From contig JAKSPH010000007.1 in assembly GCA_024404975.1 (NCBI GenBank), positions 1-32,967 on the forward strand: 32,967 nucleotides of DNA, given 5' to 3'. This document shows, one piece after another, positions 16,791 to 24,346 of the stretch. The notes under the pieces are model-generated. The model was not told the DNA's origin. It did no database searches and saw only the letters and a list, made by a program, of their open reading frames with translations. How positions within the stretch are numbered: position 1 is the stretch's first letter; every line of letters starts with the position of its first letter. The position numbers and the translations under genes were made by a program. Source of the stretch: Clostridia bacterium. Its GTDB lineage: Bacteria > Bacillota > Clostridia > Oscillospirales > CAG-272.

Positions 16791-17747
16791 ATGACAAAAC
16801 TTAAACTTTTTAAGAAAAAAGCATCTCTTGATGCCAGAAAAGCGATGTCCGGTTATCTCTTCGTCGCTCCGTTCCTGATCGGTGTCCTCGCGATCTACCT
16901 TCCGATCCTTATCGACTCCATCTATTTCAGTTTCAGTGAAATCGCGGTAAAAGAGGGCGCCGGTCCCGGCGCTCTCCCCGACCTGGTTTCCAAGGGCATT
17001 GAGTATTACAAGTTCGCCCTTGACGCAAAAAGCTACACCGACGCACTTCTGAGCGCATTGCAGACTCTCGTATTCCAGGTTCCTGCGATCATCATCTTCG
17101 CACTCTTCATCGCCGTTGTCCTCAACGGTAAGATGCTTGGCCGTGCCGTGTTCCGTGCGATCTTCTTCGTGCCGGTTATTATCGCTACCGGTGTTATGGA
17201 ATCTATTGAAGCATCCGACTACTTCACGCAGATGAACGCAGCCGGTATGGAATCCGGAGAGGAAGCCGCGGAAACCAGCGGAAACAATTTGTTCTCCGCC
17301 ATGGATCTTCAGGGGTTGCTCGCCTATATGCCCGTCGGAACGGATCTCGTTGACGTCGTTGTCAAACTTGTCAACTCCGTCTTCGATATCGTAAACTTCT
17401 CCGGCGTACAGATGTTGATCTTCCTTGCCGGACTTCAGTCGATCAGCCCTTCGATTTACGAAGCGTGCCAGATCGAAGGTGCCACCGCATGGGAAACCTT
17501 CTGGAAGATCACCTTCCCGATGATCTCGCCTATGATCCTTGTAAACGCGATTTACAGTATTATCGACTCCTTCACGAGGTCGGGAAACGCCGTGATGAAC
17601 TACATAGGTAGGGCAGAGAATACCAAGGGCGGTAACCCCTCGATCGAAACCGCAATGTACTGGATCTACTTCATCGTGGTAATCCTGATCCTTGCAGTGG
17701 TCGGCGGTATCTGTTCGACCTTCGTATTCTACCAGCGCAGAGAATGA
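16791..17747 (+). CDS. Sugar ABC transporter permease (MalF type), pair 2
   Basis: 318 residues, about six membrane helices, EAA loop YEACQIEGATAWETFW followed by KITFPM. It is the MalF-like member of a second permease pair in the same operon. The extracytoplasmic loop between the third and fourth helices (about residues 143-205) is long and acidic (SGEEAAETSG), where related permeases usually have a short loop. It may contact the large solute-binding or DUF5696-like protein. AAGGAG precedes the ATG and the gap to the upstream gene is 16 bp. No solute-binding protein of its own is present. Confidence 0.85.
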   Translation: MTKLKLFKKKASLDARKAMSGYLFVAPFLIGVLAIYLPILIDSIYFSFSEIAVKEGAGPGALPDLVSKGIEYYKFALDAKSYTDALLSALQTLVFQVPAIIIFALFIAVVLNGKMLGRAVFRAIFFVPVIIATGVMESIEASDYFTQMNAAGMESGEEAAETSGNNLFSAMDLQGLLAYMPVGTDLVDVVVKLVNSVFDIVNFSGVQMLIFLAGLQSISPSIYEACQIEGATAWETFWKITFPMISPMILVNAIYSIIDSFTRSGNAVMNYIGRAENTKGGNPSIETAMYWIYFIVVILILAVVGGICSTFVFYQRRE

Positions 17748-17764
17748 TGAAAGGAGAGAAAACA

Positions 17765-18823
17765 ATGGAATCTACACCTGTTATTACGAAAGAAACCAAA
17801 AAATCCATTCATGTGGATTATGAAGGAAAACTCTCCTTTAAGGATAGACTTCTTCAGAAACTGAAGGCATCCAACACTTGGATCAAACTTGCGATCAACA
17901 TCGTCCGTTTCATCCTGATGCTCGGTGTGTCCTACGTTATCATCAATCCTTTCCTTTCCAAGATCGCCGGTTCGTTCATGTCGAAAGAAGACGTCATCGA
18001 CTCTACCGTATTGCTTATTCCCAAGCATTTCTCGGTTGACATCTACAAGTATCTCTTCCTTGAGAACCATTATCTCAATGCGTTTATCAATACGCTCACG
18101 TTGTCCTTGATCTGTGCGGTCGCACAGACTCTGGTTGCCTGCCTTGTCGGTTACGGTCTTTCCAAGTTCAAATTCAAGGGTAACAAGATCGTTATGGCAG
18201 TGGTACTTCTTACGATGGTCATCCCTCATAACGCACTTCGCGTATCCTTCATGCAGCACTTCTCTCACTTTGATCTCTTCAACGTTATCGCGTGGGATTA
18301 CAAAGGCCCGATCGCCCTCTTCAACGGCGGCAATACCGTTTCGCTTTCCGATACGTATTGGCCTTTGGCACTTATGTCCATCACCGGTATCGCGTTTAAG
18401 AACGGTCTGTACATCTACATGATGCGTCAGTTCTTCAAAGGCGTTCCCGATGAACTTGAAGAATCCGCATACGTTGACGGTTCCGGCGTAATCCGGACCT
18501 TCTTCCAGATCATTCTTCCGCTTTCCATCCCCATGATGATCACGATCTTCCTGTTCTCGTTCTCGTGGCAGTGGACGGATGAATTCTATGCGAACCTGTT
18601 CTTCACGGATCCTGAAAGTACTTTGTATCTGATGCCCGACGTTTACGGTAAGGTTCCCAAGACGTTAAGTAACGCCATCAAGAACTTCTCCGGTAAGTCG
18701 ATTTACCAGTCGGTTATCAGAAACACCGCCGGTCTTATGATCATCGCTCCCCTGATCATTATGTATCTGTTCTGTCAGAAGTTCCTGGTACAGGGTATCG
18801 AGCGTTCCGGTTTGGTCGGCTGA
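17765..18823 (+). CDS. Carbohydrate ABC transporter permease (MalG type), pair 2
   Basis: 352 residues, longer than most MalG-like permeases because of a ~40-residue cytoplasmic N-terminal extension (KETKKSIHVDYEGKLSFKDR) before the first helix. The EAA loop LEESAYVDGSGVIRTFFQ followed by IILPLS is clear. The frame is open from 17744, but AAAGGAG (17750-17756) points to the ATG at 17765. It is the last gene of the operon and is followed by a strong terminator. With the preceding gene it forms a second importer channel; whether both channels share the giant binding protein cannot be told from the sequence. Confidence 0.85.
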   Translation: MESTPVITKETKKSIHVDYEGKLSFKDRLLQKLKASNTWIKLAINIVRFILMLGVSYVIINPFLSKIAGSFMSKEDVIDSTVLLIPKHFSVDIYKYLFLENHYLNAFINTLTLSLICAVAQTLVACLVGYGLSKFKFKGNKIVMAVVLLTMVIPHNALRVSFMQHFSHFDLFNVIAWDYKGPIALFNGGNTVSLSDTYWPLALMSITGIAFKNGLYIYMMRQFFKGVPDELEESAYVDGSGVIRTFFQIILPLSIPMMITIFLFSFSWQWTDEFYANLFFTDPESTLYLMPDVYGKVPKTLSNAIKNFSGKSIYQSVIRNTAGLMIIAPLIIMYLFCQKFLVQGIERSGLVG

Positions 18824-18871
18824 TTTTCGGCGGTTTTTCCCAAACGGAAAATGCATGAATATACAGAATGG

Positions 18872-18906
18872 CTGTCGGTCCGAAAGGACCGGCAGTCTTT
18901 CTTTTT
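18872..18906 (+). terminator. Terminator of the 13 kb operon
   Basis: CTGTCGGTCC (18872-18881), GAAA tetraloop, GGACCGGCAG (18886-18895), then TCTTTCTTTTT. Ten pairs with one G-T wobble. Confidence 0.9.
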
Positions 18907-18922
18907 CGGTGCAGGCCAAAAA

Positions 18923-18943
18923 GGTATAGGAGAAACCTATACC
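18923..18943 (-). terminator. Perfect hairpin oriented as a minus-strand terminator
   Basis: GGTATAGG-AGAAA-CCTATACC, 8 perfect pairs. Only the minus strand has a T-run after it (TTTTTGG). No minus-strand gene lies just upstream, so it would stop antisense transcription into the sugar operon. Confidence 0.5.
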
Positions 18944-19001
18944 AAGCAATAAACACACCCTATAATTAAAGGTTTTACCTATTAAAATGCTAAATTTCAA
19001 T

Positions 19002-19049
19002 GGTAATATTGCACAAAACATAAAAATTGGATTTATGCAATATGATACC
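19002..19049. repeat. Imperfect inverted repeat upstream of the liv promoter
   Basis: GGTAATATTGCA (19002-19013) faces TGCAATATGATACC (19036-19049), about 47 bp upstream of the -35 box. With the GGTATAGG hairpin (18923) and AGGTTTTACCT (18970-18980), the 330-bp gap holds several GGTA/TACC inverted motifs. It is a candidate regulator-binding site. No gene was seen between 18824 and 19156. Confidence 0.45.
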
Positions 19050-19095
19050 AATGTACCAACTTTTTCCGAATTGAAATAAAATTCGAAAAAACGTA

Positions 19096-19124
19096 TTGAC
19101 AAACCGGAATAAGTTGTTTATAAT
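19096..19124 (+). promoter_or_regulatory. Consensus promoter of the liv leader/operon
   Basis: TTGACA (19096-19101), exactly 17 bases, TATAAT (19119-19124). Both hexamers are perfect. Transcription should start near 19131, 12 nt before the GGAGG of the leader ORF. Confidence 0.92.
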
Positions 19125-19156
19125 AGTTACATACTAAAGAACGGAGGCAAACGAAA

Positions 19157-19354
19157 ATGGCAAACGTTATGAATCATAATTGTTCTGCGACTTCTGAAAC
19201 GAAGTCTTTTTCCGCTTGTTCTTCCGTGATTATCAACAGAGTAGACATTGCTGACGCAGTGTCTATTTTTGTTATTCGACTCGTGGCACTACTCGGTATT
19301 ATTATTTCCGTCGTGAAGAACACAAATAACAATCAAGTGTGTAGTTGTTGTTGA
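19157..19354 (+). CDS. Putative Ile/Leu/Val leader peptide (attenuator) of the liv operon
   Basis: 65 codons with GGAGG (19143-19147) 9 bases before the ATG. Codons 24-53 encode 18 Ile/Leu/Val residues out of 30, including an Ile triplet (att att att) and the run VIRLVALLG. The ORF ends 22 bases before a strong terminator hairpin, and the next genes import exactly these three amino acids. This is the layout of ribosome-mediated attenuation: slow decoding of branched-chain codons would block terminator formation and switch the importer on. An early hairpin, GACTTC-TGAAAC-GAAGTC plus TTTTT (19189-19211), could act as a pause site. At 65 codons it is long for a leader peptide. The other possibility is a real small membrane or Cys-rich peptide: it has one hydrophobic stretch and ends in CSCC. 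Confidence 0.6.
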   Translation: MANVMNHNCSATSETKSFSACSSVIINRVDIADAVSIFVIRLVALLGIIISVVKNTNNNQVCSCC

Positions 19355-19376
19355 TATACCCAAATTGGTATATAGA

Positions 19377-19405
19377 ACGGCTTACCGCTTGGTAAGCCGT
19401 TTTTT
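19377..19405 (+). terminator. Attenuator terminator before livJ
   Basis: AACGGCTTACC (19376-19386), loop GCTT, GGTAAGCCGTT (19391-19401), with TTTTTT at 19400-19405. A preceding hairpin ATATACC-CAAATT-GGTATAT (19354-19373) starts at the leader stop codon. TACCCAA at 19357-19363 could instead pair with TTGGTA (19389-19394) inside the terminator, giving an alternative fold. No separate promoter is visible between here and livJ, so livJ expression should require readthrough. Confidence 0.8.
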
Positions 19406-19450
19406 ATATAGCATTTCAAAAAAAATTAAATAAAAAGGAGAACCCCCAAC

Positions 19451-20617
19451 ATGAAAACCAAAACCAAATTCCTGTCTTTCGTTCTGTGCGCCGTGCTTGT
19501 CGTGACTTCTTGCTTCGCATTTGCATCTTGCGGCAAGAAAGACGAAACCTTCAAGATCGGTGTTTCCGGTCCTCTGACCGGTGGTGCCGCAACCTACGGC
19601 ATTGCCGTTAAAAACGGTGCCGCTCTTGCAGTAAAAGAGATCAACGCAAAAGGCGGTCTCTTCGGCAAGTATCAGCTTCAGTTGTTCACCTATGATGACC
19701 AGCACAATGCAACCCTCGTTTCCACCGGTTACTACGATATGGTACAAAAGGGTATGCAGGCTTCTCTCGGTTGCGTAACCTCCGCTCCCTGCGCTGAGTT
19801 TGCAGACCTTTCCGCAGAAGACAATATGTTCTTCATCACTCCTTCTGCATCCAATGATGAGATTCCGAAGAACACCAACGGCTACCAGTTGTGCTTCTCC
19901 GTCGGTATCCAGGGTAAAGGCGCAGCCGCTTACGTTGAAGAAGCCTACTCCGGCAAGACCATCGGTTTGCTCTACTGCTCCGGTGATAACTACTCCGAAG
20001 GTATCAAGGATCAGTTCAAAGAAAACCTTAAAACTGTTACCGTTGTAGAAGCATCCTTCAATGACGGTGATACCGATTTCTCCTCTCAGGTAAATGCATT
20101 GAAAGACTGCGAATTCGTCTTCATGCCCATCTACTACACTCCCGCTTCTCAGTTCATGACTGAAGCAAAGAAAACCGCCAACAACTTCAAAGTCTTCTAC
20201 GGCTGCGATGGCTTCGACGGTATCGAAACCGGTGTTGAAGGCTTCGATATCAACAGCGTTCCTCAGAAAGTTTCCTACCTTTCTCACTTCAACGCAAAAG
20301 CAACCGAAGGTAAAGCAAAGACCTTCATCGACGCTTACAAAGCAGAGTACAATGAAGAACCCATCCAGTTCGGCGCTGCCGCTTACGACTGCGTATATGC
20401 GATCGTTGCAGCAATCGAATCCAAGGGCGAAGAGAACTTCAAGATCAATATGTCCGCATCTGACGTATGCGACCTTCTGACCTCCGTATTCAACAGCGAA
20501 ACCTTCACCTACAGCGGTGCTACCGGTTCCAACATGAAATGGAATAAAGCAGCGAACAACGGTTACGGTTACGTTGATAAGAGCGCTACCGAATACGTTG
20601 TAAAAGAAGCAAACTGA
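19451..20617 (+). CDS. livJ: Branched-chain amino acid ABC transporter, substrate-binding lipoprotein
   Basis: 388 residues: a lipoprotein signal with Cys27 (FASCGKKDE) as likely lipidation site (Cys21 in VTSC is an alternative), then a Leu/Ile/Val-binding-type periplasmic-binding fold (FKIGVSGPLTGGAATYGIAVKNGAALAV split over residues ~34-62, and AAYDCVYAIVAAIESKG near 310). It captures amino acids outside the cell for the LivHMGF channel. Family members bind Leu, Ile, Val, Phe or other amides, so the exact ligand is inferred. AAGGAG precedes the ATG. It is the first structural gene after the attenuator. A stable hairpin separates it from livH, which usually lets the binding protein be made in excess. 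Confidence 0.88.
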   Translation: MKTKTKFLSFVLCAVLVVTSCFAFASCGKKDETFKIGVSGPLTGGAATYGIAVKNGAALAVKEINAKGGLFGKYQLQLFTYDDQHNATLVSTGYYDMVQKGMQASLGCVTSAPCAEFADLSAEDNMFFITPSASNDEIPKNTNGYQLCFSVGIQGKGAAAYVEEAYSGKTIGLLYCSGDNYSEGIKDQFKENLKTVTVVEASFNDGDTDFSSQVNALKDCEFVFMPIYYTPASQFMTEAKKTANNFKVFYGCDGFDGIETGVEGFDINSVPQKVSYLSHFNAKATEGKAKTFIDAYKAEYNEEPIQFGAAAYDCVYAIVAAIESKGEENFKINMSASDVCDLLTSVFNSETFTYSGATGSNMKWNKAANNGYGYVDKSATEYVVKEAN

Positions 20618-20633
20618 AATTGACTGAATGCGT

Positions 20634-20672
20634 GTTCAATACCGACGTCTTGTAATGAGGCGTCGGTTGAAC
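20634..20672 (+). promoter_or_regulatory. Intercistronic hairpin between livJ and livH
   Basis: ACCGACGTCT (20641-20650) pairs with AGGCGTCGGT (20658-20667), extended by GTTCA/TGAAC (20634-20638; 20668-20672) with a two-base bulge. No T-run follows, so it is more likely an mRNA 3'-end stabiliser or partial processing site favouring livJ than a full terminator. Confidence 0.65.
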
Positions 20673-20697
20673 TGCGCTTTTGTAAAGGATTGTTATT

Positions 20698-21576
20698 ATG
20701 AATTTTCTTGTCACGTTGATCAACGGATTATCCCTTGGCGGAGTATATGCGCTGATCGCACTCGGCTATACGATGGTTTACGGCATTGCAAAAATGCTGA
20801 ATTTTGCCCACGGTGACATCATCATGGTCGGTGGTTATACGGTTCTCGTCGCTCTCGGAACGAGCGGCAAGCCGATATTCACAGTGATTGCCTGCGTTGC
20901 GGCGATCGTCGTTTGTTGCATTCTCGGTGTAACGATCGAGAAAGTTGCTTACAAACCTCTTCGCGGAGCATCGCCTCTCGCGGTACTTATCACAGCCATC
21001 GGCGTCAGTTATTTCCTCGAAGGTCTTGCACAGATCTTCTTCGGCACGAACGCGAAGTTCGTCAAAATTGCCGAAATGGGTATTCTTCATATCGGCGGAC
21101 TTTCCATCGGATGGGATACGGTGATTACGCTTCTCGTTTCCGCAGCCATTATGGCAGCACTTACGTTGTTTGTAAAAATGACGAAGACCGGACGTGCCAT
21201 GGTAGCGGTTTCGGAAGATAAAGCCGCAGCCAGCCTTATGGGCGTCAACGTGAACGCTATCATTACGGTTACGTTTGCCATCGGTTCTATCCTCGCCGCC
21301 GTTGCGTCTATCTTCTATCTCATGAGATATCCCACCTTGAATAACACCATGGGTGCTATGCCCGGTATCAAAGCATTTACCGCGGCAGTTATCGGCGGTA
21401 TCGGTTCGATCCCCGGCGCAATGATCGGCGGTATCGTCCTCGGTATCATTGAATGTGTCTTCAATTCGACGCCTCTTGCTCCTTACACCGTTGCGATCGA
21501 ATTTGCCATTCTGATCGTACTTCTTCTTGTCCGTCCTAACGGAATTCTCGGAAAGAAGAGAAGGGAGAAAGTCTGA
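20698..21576 (+). CDS. livH: Branched-chain amino acid ABC transporter permease LivH
   Basis: 292 residues, highly hydrophobic, about eight membrane helices. Family hallmarks are visible: the N-terminal NGLSLGGVYALIALGYTMVY, NFAHGDIIMVGGY, and MTKTGRAMVAVSEDKAAASL with MGVNV in the ATPase-contacting loop, then GGIGSIPGAMIGG. LivH and LivM form the membrane channel of the importer. It is downstream of livJ after an 80-bp gap with a hairpin, and AAAGGA lies 9 bases before the ATG. The stop is 1 bp before livM's start codon. Confidence 0.92.
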   Translation: MNFLVTLINGLSLGGVYALIALGYTMVYGIAKMLNFAHGDIIMVGGYTVLVALGTSGKPIFTVIACVAAIVVCCILGVTIEKVAYKPLRGASPLAVLITAIGVSYFLEGLAQIFFGTNAKFVKIAEMGILHIGGLSIGWDTVITLLVSAAIMAALTLFVKMTKTGRAMVAVSEDKAAASLMGVNVNAIITVTFAIGSILAAVASIFYLMRYPTLNNTMGAMPGIKAFTAAVIGGIGSIPGAMIGGIVLGIIECVFNSTPLAPYTVAIEFAILIVLLLVRPNGILGKKRREKV

Positions 21577-21577
21577 T

Positions 21578-22726
21578 ATGTCGCTCAAAAAGAATGCATT
21601 TGTAAAATATTATCTGATCTACGTCATCTTCGCCGCTATCATTGTTTTCTTCGTGGCACTCGGAGGCGTTCTTCCTCGTTCCTTCCTCTCCAACAGCCTG
21701 CAAATGGCGATCGCGATTCTCCTTTCGCTTTCGCTTTCGTTCGTCGTAGGCTTCCTCGGTGAACTTTCTCTCGGTCACGCCGGTTTTATGTGTGCCGGTG
21801 CCTATCTCGGCGGTAAAGTGGCATCTATTCTTGCTGCCGGTGCGCTCGGAAACGGAATTCTGACCTTCATCATTTCCGTTCTTGTGGGCGGAATCGTTGC
21901 GGCGGTCCTCGGCGTAGTCGTCGGACTTCCTGCACTCCGTCTGAAAGGCGACTATCTTGCGATCGTAACTCTTGCGTTCTGCGAGATCGTCCGCGTTCTC
22001 TTCCTGAACAGCCCGAAAGAAGCATTCGGCGGTGCTTTCGGTCTTGAAACACCGAAATACGGTTCTTCCGGCATCTCTCTTCAGATGATGCTGATCTTAG
22101 CACTTTTGCTTGTCGTTTCCGCCATTGCTGTATTCCGTAACATCATCCGTTCCAAACACGGTAGAGCAGTTACCGCGATCCGCGATAACGAAATAGCGGC
22201 ACGTGCGACGGGCGTTGACGTTACCAAATACAAACTGTTTGCTTTTGTCGTTTCGTCCTTCTTTGCAGGTATCGCCGGTGTCGTTTACAGTTATACCCAG
22301 TCCCGCGTACAGAGTTCGACGTTCGACTACAACTATTCCATCGACATTCTCGTTATGGTCGTCCTCGGCGGTATGGGTTCCATGAACGGTTCCATCATTT
22401 CCGCGGCGATCATCACTTTCCTCAATTTGAAACTTTCCACTGTCCTGACCGGTAACCTTGCCGTTGCCAAAGACCTTGTCTATGCGTTGATCCTGATCCT
22501 CATCGTCATCTTCTCCAACGCCCCCTCGCTCCGTTCCTTCCGCGAGAAGTACAACTTCCGCGCGATCATCGAGCGCCTGCGTAAGAAGGAAATGGATCCT
22601 GCCGACATCAAGAACGATGCCGGTTCCTGGGACCGCATCCCTACAAAGATCGAGATGAATGAAGTGCTTTCCACCGATTTCAAGGTACAGGAAAGTACGA
22701 TGAATCCCGATAAGGAGGCAAAATAA
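21578..22726 (+). CDS. livM: Branched-chain amino acid ABC transporter permease LivM
   Basis: 382 residues. LivM hallmarks: LSFVVGFLGELSLGHAGFM, LRLKGDYLAIVTLAF, RSKHGRAVTAIRDNEIAARA with TGVDVTKYK, and GGMGSMNGSII. A ~60-residue charged C-terminal tail (LRKKEMDPADIKND onward) goes beyond the last helix and is longer than in many homologues. An in-frame start exists at 21527 inside livH, but the ATG at 21578 with AAGGGAG before it is chosen. It is translationally coupled to livH (1 bp gap) and to livG (1 bp gap). Confidence 0.92.
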   Translation: MSLKKNAFVKYYLIYVIFAAIIVFFVALGGVLPRSFLSNSLQMAIAILLSLSLSFVVGFLGELSLGHAGFMCAGAYLGGKVASILAAGALGNGILTFIISVLVGGIVAAVLGVVVGLPALRLKGDYLAIVTLAFCEIVRVLFLNSPKEAFGGAFGLETPKYGSSGISLQMMLILALLLVVSAIAVFRNIIRSKHGRAVTAIRDNEIAARATGVDVTKYKLFAFVVSSFFAGIAGVVYSYTQSRVQSSTFDYNYSIDILVMVVLGGMGSMNGSIISAAIITFLNLKLSTVLTGNLAVAKDLVYALILILIVIFSNAPSLRSFREKYNFRAIIERLRKKEMDPADIKNDAGSWDRIPTKIEMNEVLSTDFKVQESTMNPDKEAK

Positions 22727-22727
22727 G

Positions 22728-23504
22728 ATGGCAGAGAACAATTACCTTCTTGAAACAAAAGATCTCGGAATCTCCTTCGGCGGTCTGAAAGCCGTACAGG
22801 ACCTGAACCTCCGCATCAAAAAGAACGAGATCTACGGTCTGATCGGACCGAACGGTGCGGGAAAGACCACCGCGTTCAACATTCTGACCGGTGTATATCA
22901 GCCGACCACGGGTTCTTACATCTTCGACGGTGAAGAGATCCACGGTCTGAAGCAGGACGCGATCAACAAAAAAGGCATCGGCAGAACCTTCCAGAACATC
23001 CGTCTGTTCAACAATATGTCTGTCGTCCGTAACGTTATGGTCGGACTTGCCAACCTCCCCGAATACAAGTGCAACGTATTTGAATCCATTTTCCGTCTTC
23101 CCCGCCACTTCAAAGTGGAAAAGGCGATGCGCGCACGAGCAAAAGAATTACTTGACATTTTCGGACTTCTTGAGGAGAGAAACAACCTCGCTTGCAATCT
23201 CCCCTACGGTAAACAGAGAAAACTTGAGATCGCAAGAGCGCTTGCCACCGGTCCGAAACTTCTTCTTCTCGATGAACCTGCCGCAGGTATGAACCCGCAG
23301 GAAACCGCAGAACTCGTCGAAACCATCCGTTTTGTCCGCGATCATTTCGATATGACTATCCTTCTGATCGAGCATGATATGAGTTTGGTCAGCGGCATCT
23401 GCGACGAAGTCACGGTTCTCAACTTCGGTCAGACGCTCGCGCAGGGCAACGTAGCGGACGTTCTCCACGATCCCGCCGTTGTCAAGGCGTACCTCGGCGA
23501 TTGA
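22728..23504 (+). CDS. livG: Branched-chain amino acid ABC transporter ATPase LivG
   Basis: 258 residues. ATPase with Walker A GPNGAGKTT (40-48), the LivG-type signature LPYGKQRKLEIARA (in place of LSGGQ, normal for this family), Walker B LLLLDEPAAGMNP and switch His in IEHDM. It powers the LivHM channel with LivF. AGGAGG (22713-22718) precedes the ATG. It is 1 bp after livM. Confidence 0.93.
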   Translation: MAENNYLLETKDLGISFGGLKAVQDLNLRIKKNEIYGLIGPNGAGKTTAFNILTGVYQPTTGSYIFDGEEIHGLKQDAINKKGIGRTFQNIRLFNNMSVVRNVMVGLANLPEYKCNVFESIFRLPRHFKVEKAMRARAKELLDIFGLLEERNNLACNLPYGKQRKLEIARALATGPKLLLLDEPAAGMNPQETAELVETIRFVRDHFDMTILLIEHDMSLVSGICDEVTVLNFGQTLAQGNVADVLHDPAVVKAYLGD

Positions 23505-23527
23505 GTTTAGAAAAGGAAGTATGAGAT

Positions 23528-24238
23528 ATGGCATTACTTGAAGTCAATGATTTACAAGTCAATTACGGCTTGATCCGCGCCGTCAAAGGCGTGTCCTTCA
23601 AAGTCGAGCAGGGTGAAATTGTTGCGCTCATCGGTGCGAACGGCGCAGGAAAGACCACCATTATGCACGCGATCAACGGAATTATCCCCAAAGCCGGAGG
23701 AAACGTTGTCTTTGACGGCAACGACATCACCGCGACGCCGGCGCATAAACTTGTCGGAATGGGACTTGCTCAGGTACCGGAAGGCAGACGAATCTTCGGA
23801 GAACTCTCCGTCTTCGATAACCTCAAACTCGGTTACTACTGCAAAAACGACGCAAAGCATTTCAACGAAAAACTCGAAGAAATGTACACGCATTTCCCCA
23901 TCCTGAAAGAGCGTTCCCGTCAGATCGCGGGTACCCTTTCGGGCGGTGAACAGCAGATGCTGGCGATGAGCCGCGCACTGATGTCCGATCCGAAACTCCT
24001 TCTCCTTGACGAGCCGAGTATGGGACTTTCTCCTCTCTACGTATCCAACGTGTTTGAGATCATCAAGCAGGTCAACAAACTCGGTACCACCGTTCTTCTC
24101 GTTGAGCAGAACGCGAAAATGGCACTCAGCATCGCCAATCACGCCTACGTTCTCGAAATCGGTAACATCTCCGCTTCGGGTACGGGTGCTGAACTTCTCG
24201 GCAACGAGTCCATTCAGAAGGCGTACCTCGGCGGCTGA
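23528..24238 (+). CDS. livF: Branched-chain amino acid ABC transporter ATPase LivF
   Basis: 236 residues, the second ATPase. Walker A GANGAGKTT (36-44), QVPEGRRIFGELSV (a LivF hallmark), signature LSGGEQQMLAMSRAL, Walker B LLLLDEPSMGLSP and VEQNA. Length and motif set are typical. AAAGGAAG lies 8 bases before the ATG. It is the last gene of the liv operon and is followed by a UUCG-capped terminator. Confidence 0.93.
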   Translation: MALLEVNDLQVNYGLIRAVKGVSFKVEQGEIVALIGANGAGKTTIMHAINGIIPKAGGNVVFDGNDITATPAHKLVGMGLAQVPEGRRIFGELSVFDNLKLGYYCKNDAKHFNEKLEEMYTHFPILKERSRQIAGTLSGGEQQMLAMSRALMSDPKLLLLDEPSMGLSPLYVSNVFEIIKQVNKLGTTVLLVEQNAKMALSIANHAYVLEIGNISASGTGAELLGNESIQKAYLGG

Positions 24239-24257
24239 CCGGAAATAGCACAATTTA

Positions 24258-24288
24258 ACGGCAAGTTCTTCGGAACCTGCCGTTTTTT
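24258..24288 (+). terminator. Terminator of the liv operon
   Basis: ACGGCAAGTTC (24258-24268), TTCG tetraloop, GAACCTGCCGT (24273-24283), one A-C mismatch, then TTTTTT. Confidence 0.92.
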
Positions 24289-24290
24289 AC

Positions 24291-24319
24291 TTGCAATTTC
24301 GCATAAGATATGCTATACT
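24291..24319 (+). promoter_or_regulatory. Promoter of the HprK-like/PqqD/S26 operon
   Basis: TTGCAA (24291-24296), 17 bases, TATACT (24314-24319), directly after the liv terminator. Start predicted near 24326, about 20 nt before the GTG start codon. Confidence 0.75.
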
Positions 24320-24346
24320 ATATTTATTAAAAACAGGAGGAGAGCC

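Noticed and set aside
18665..19102. 145-codon minus-strand frame over the liv upstream region
   Set aside because: Overlaps the end of a permease gene and a terminator, with no ribosome binding site or recognisable composition.
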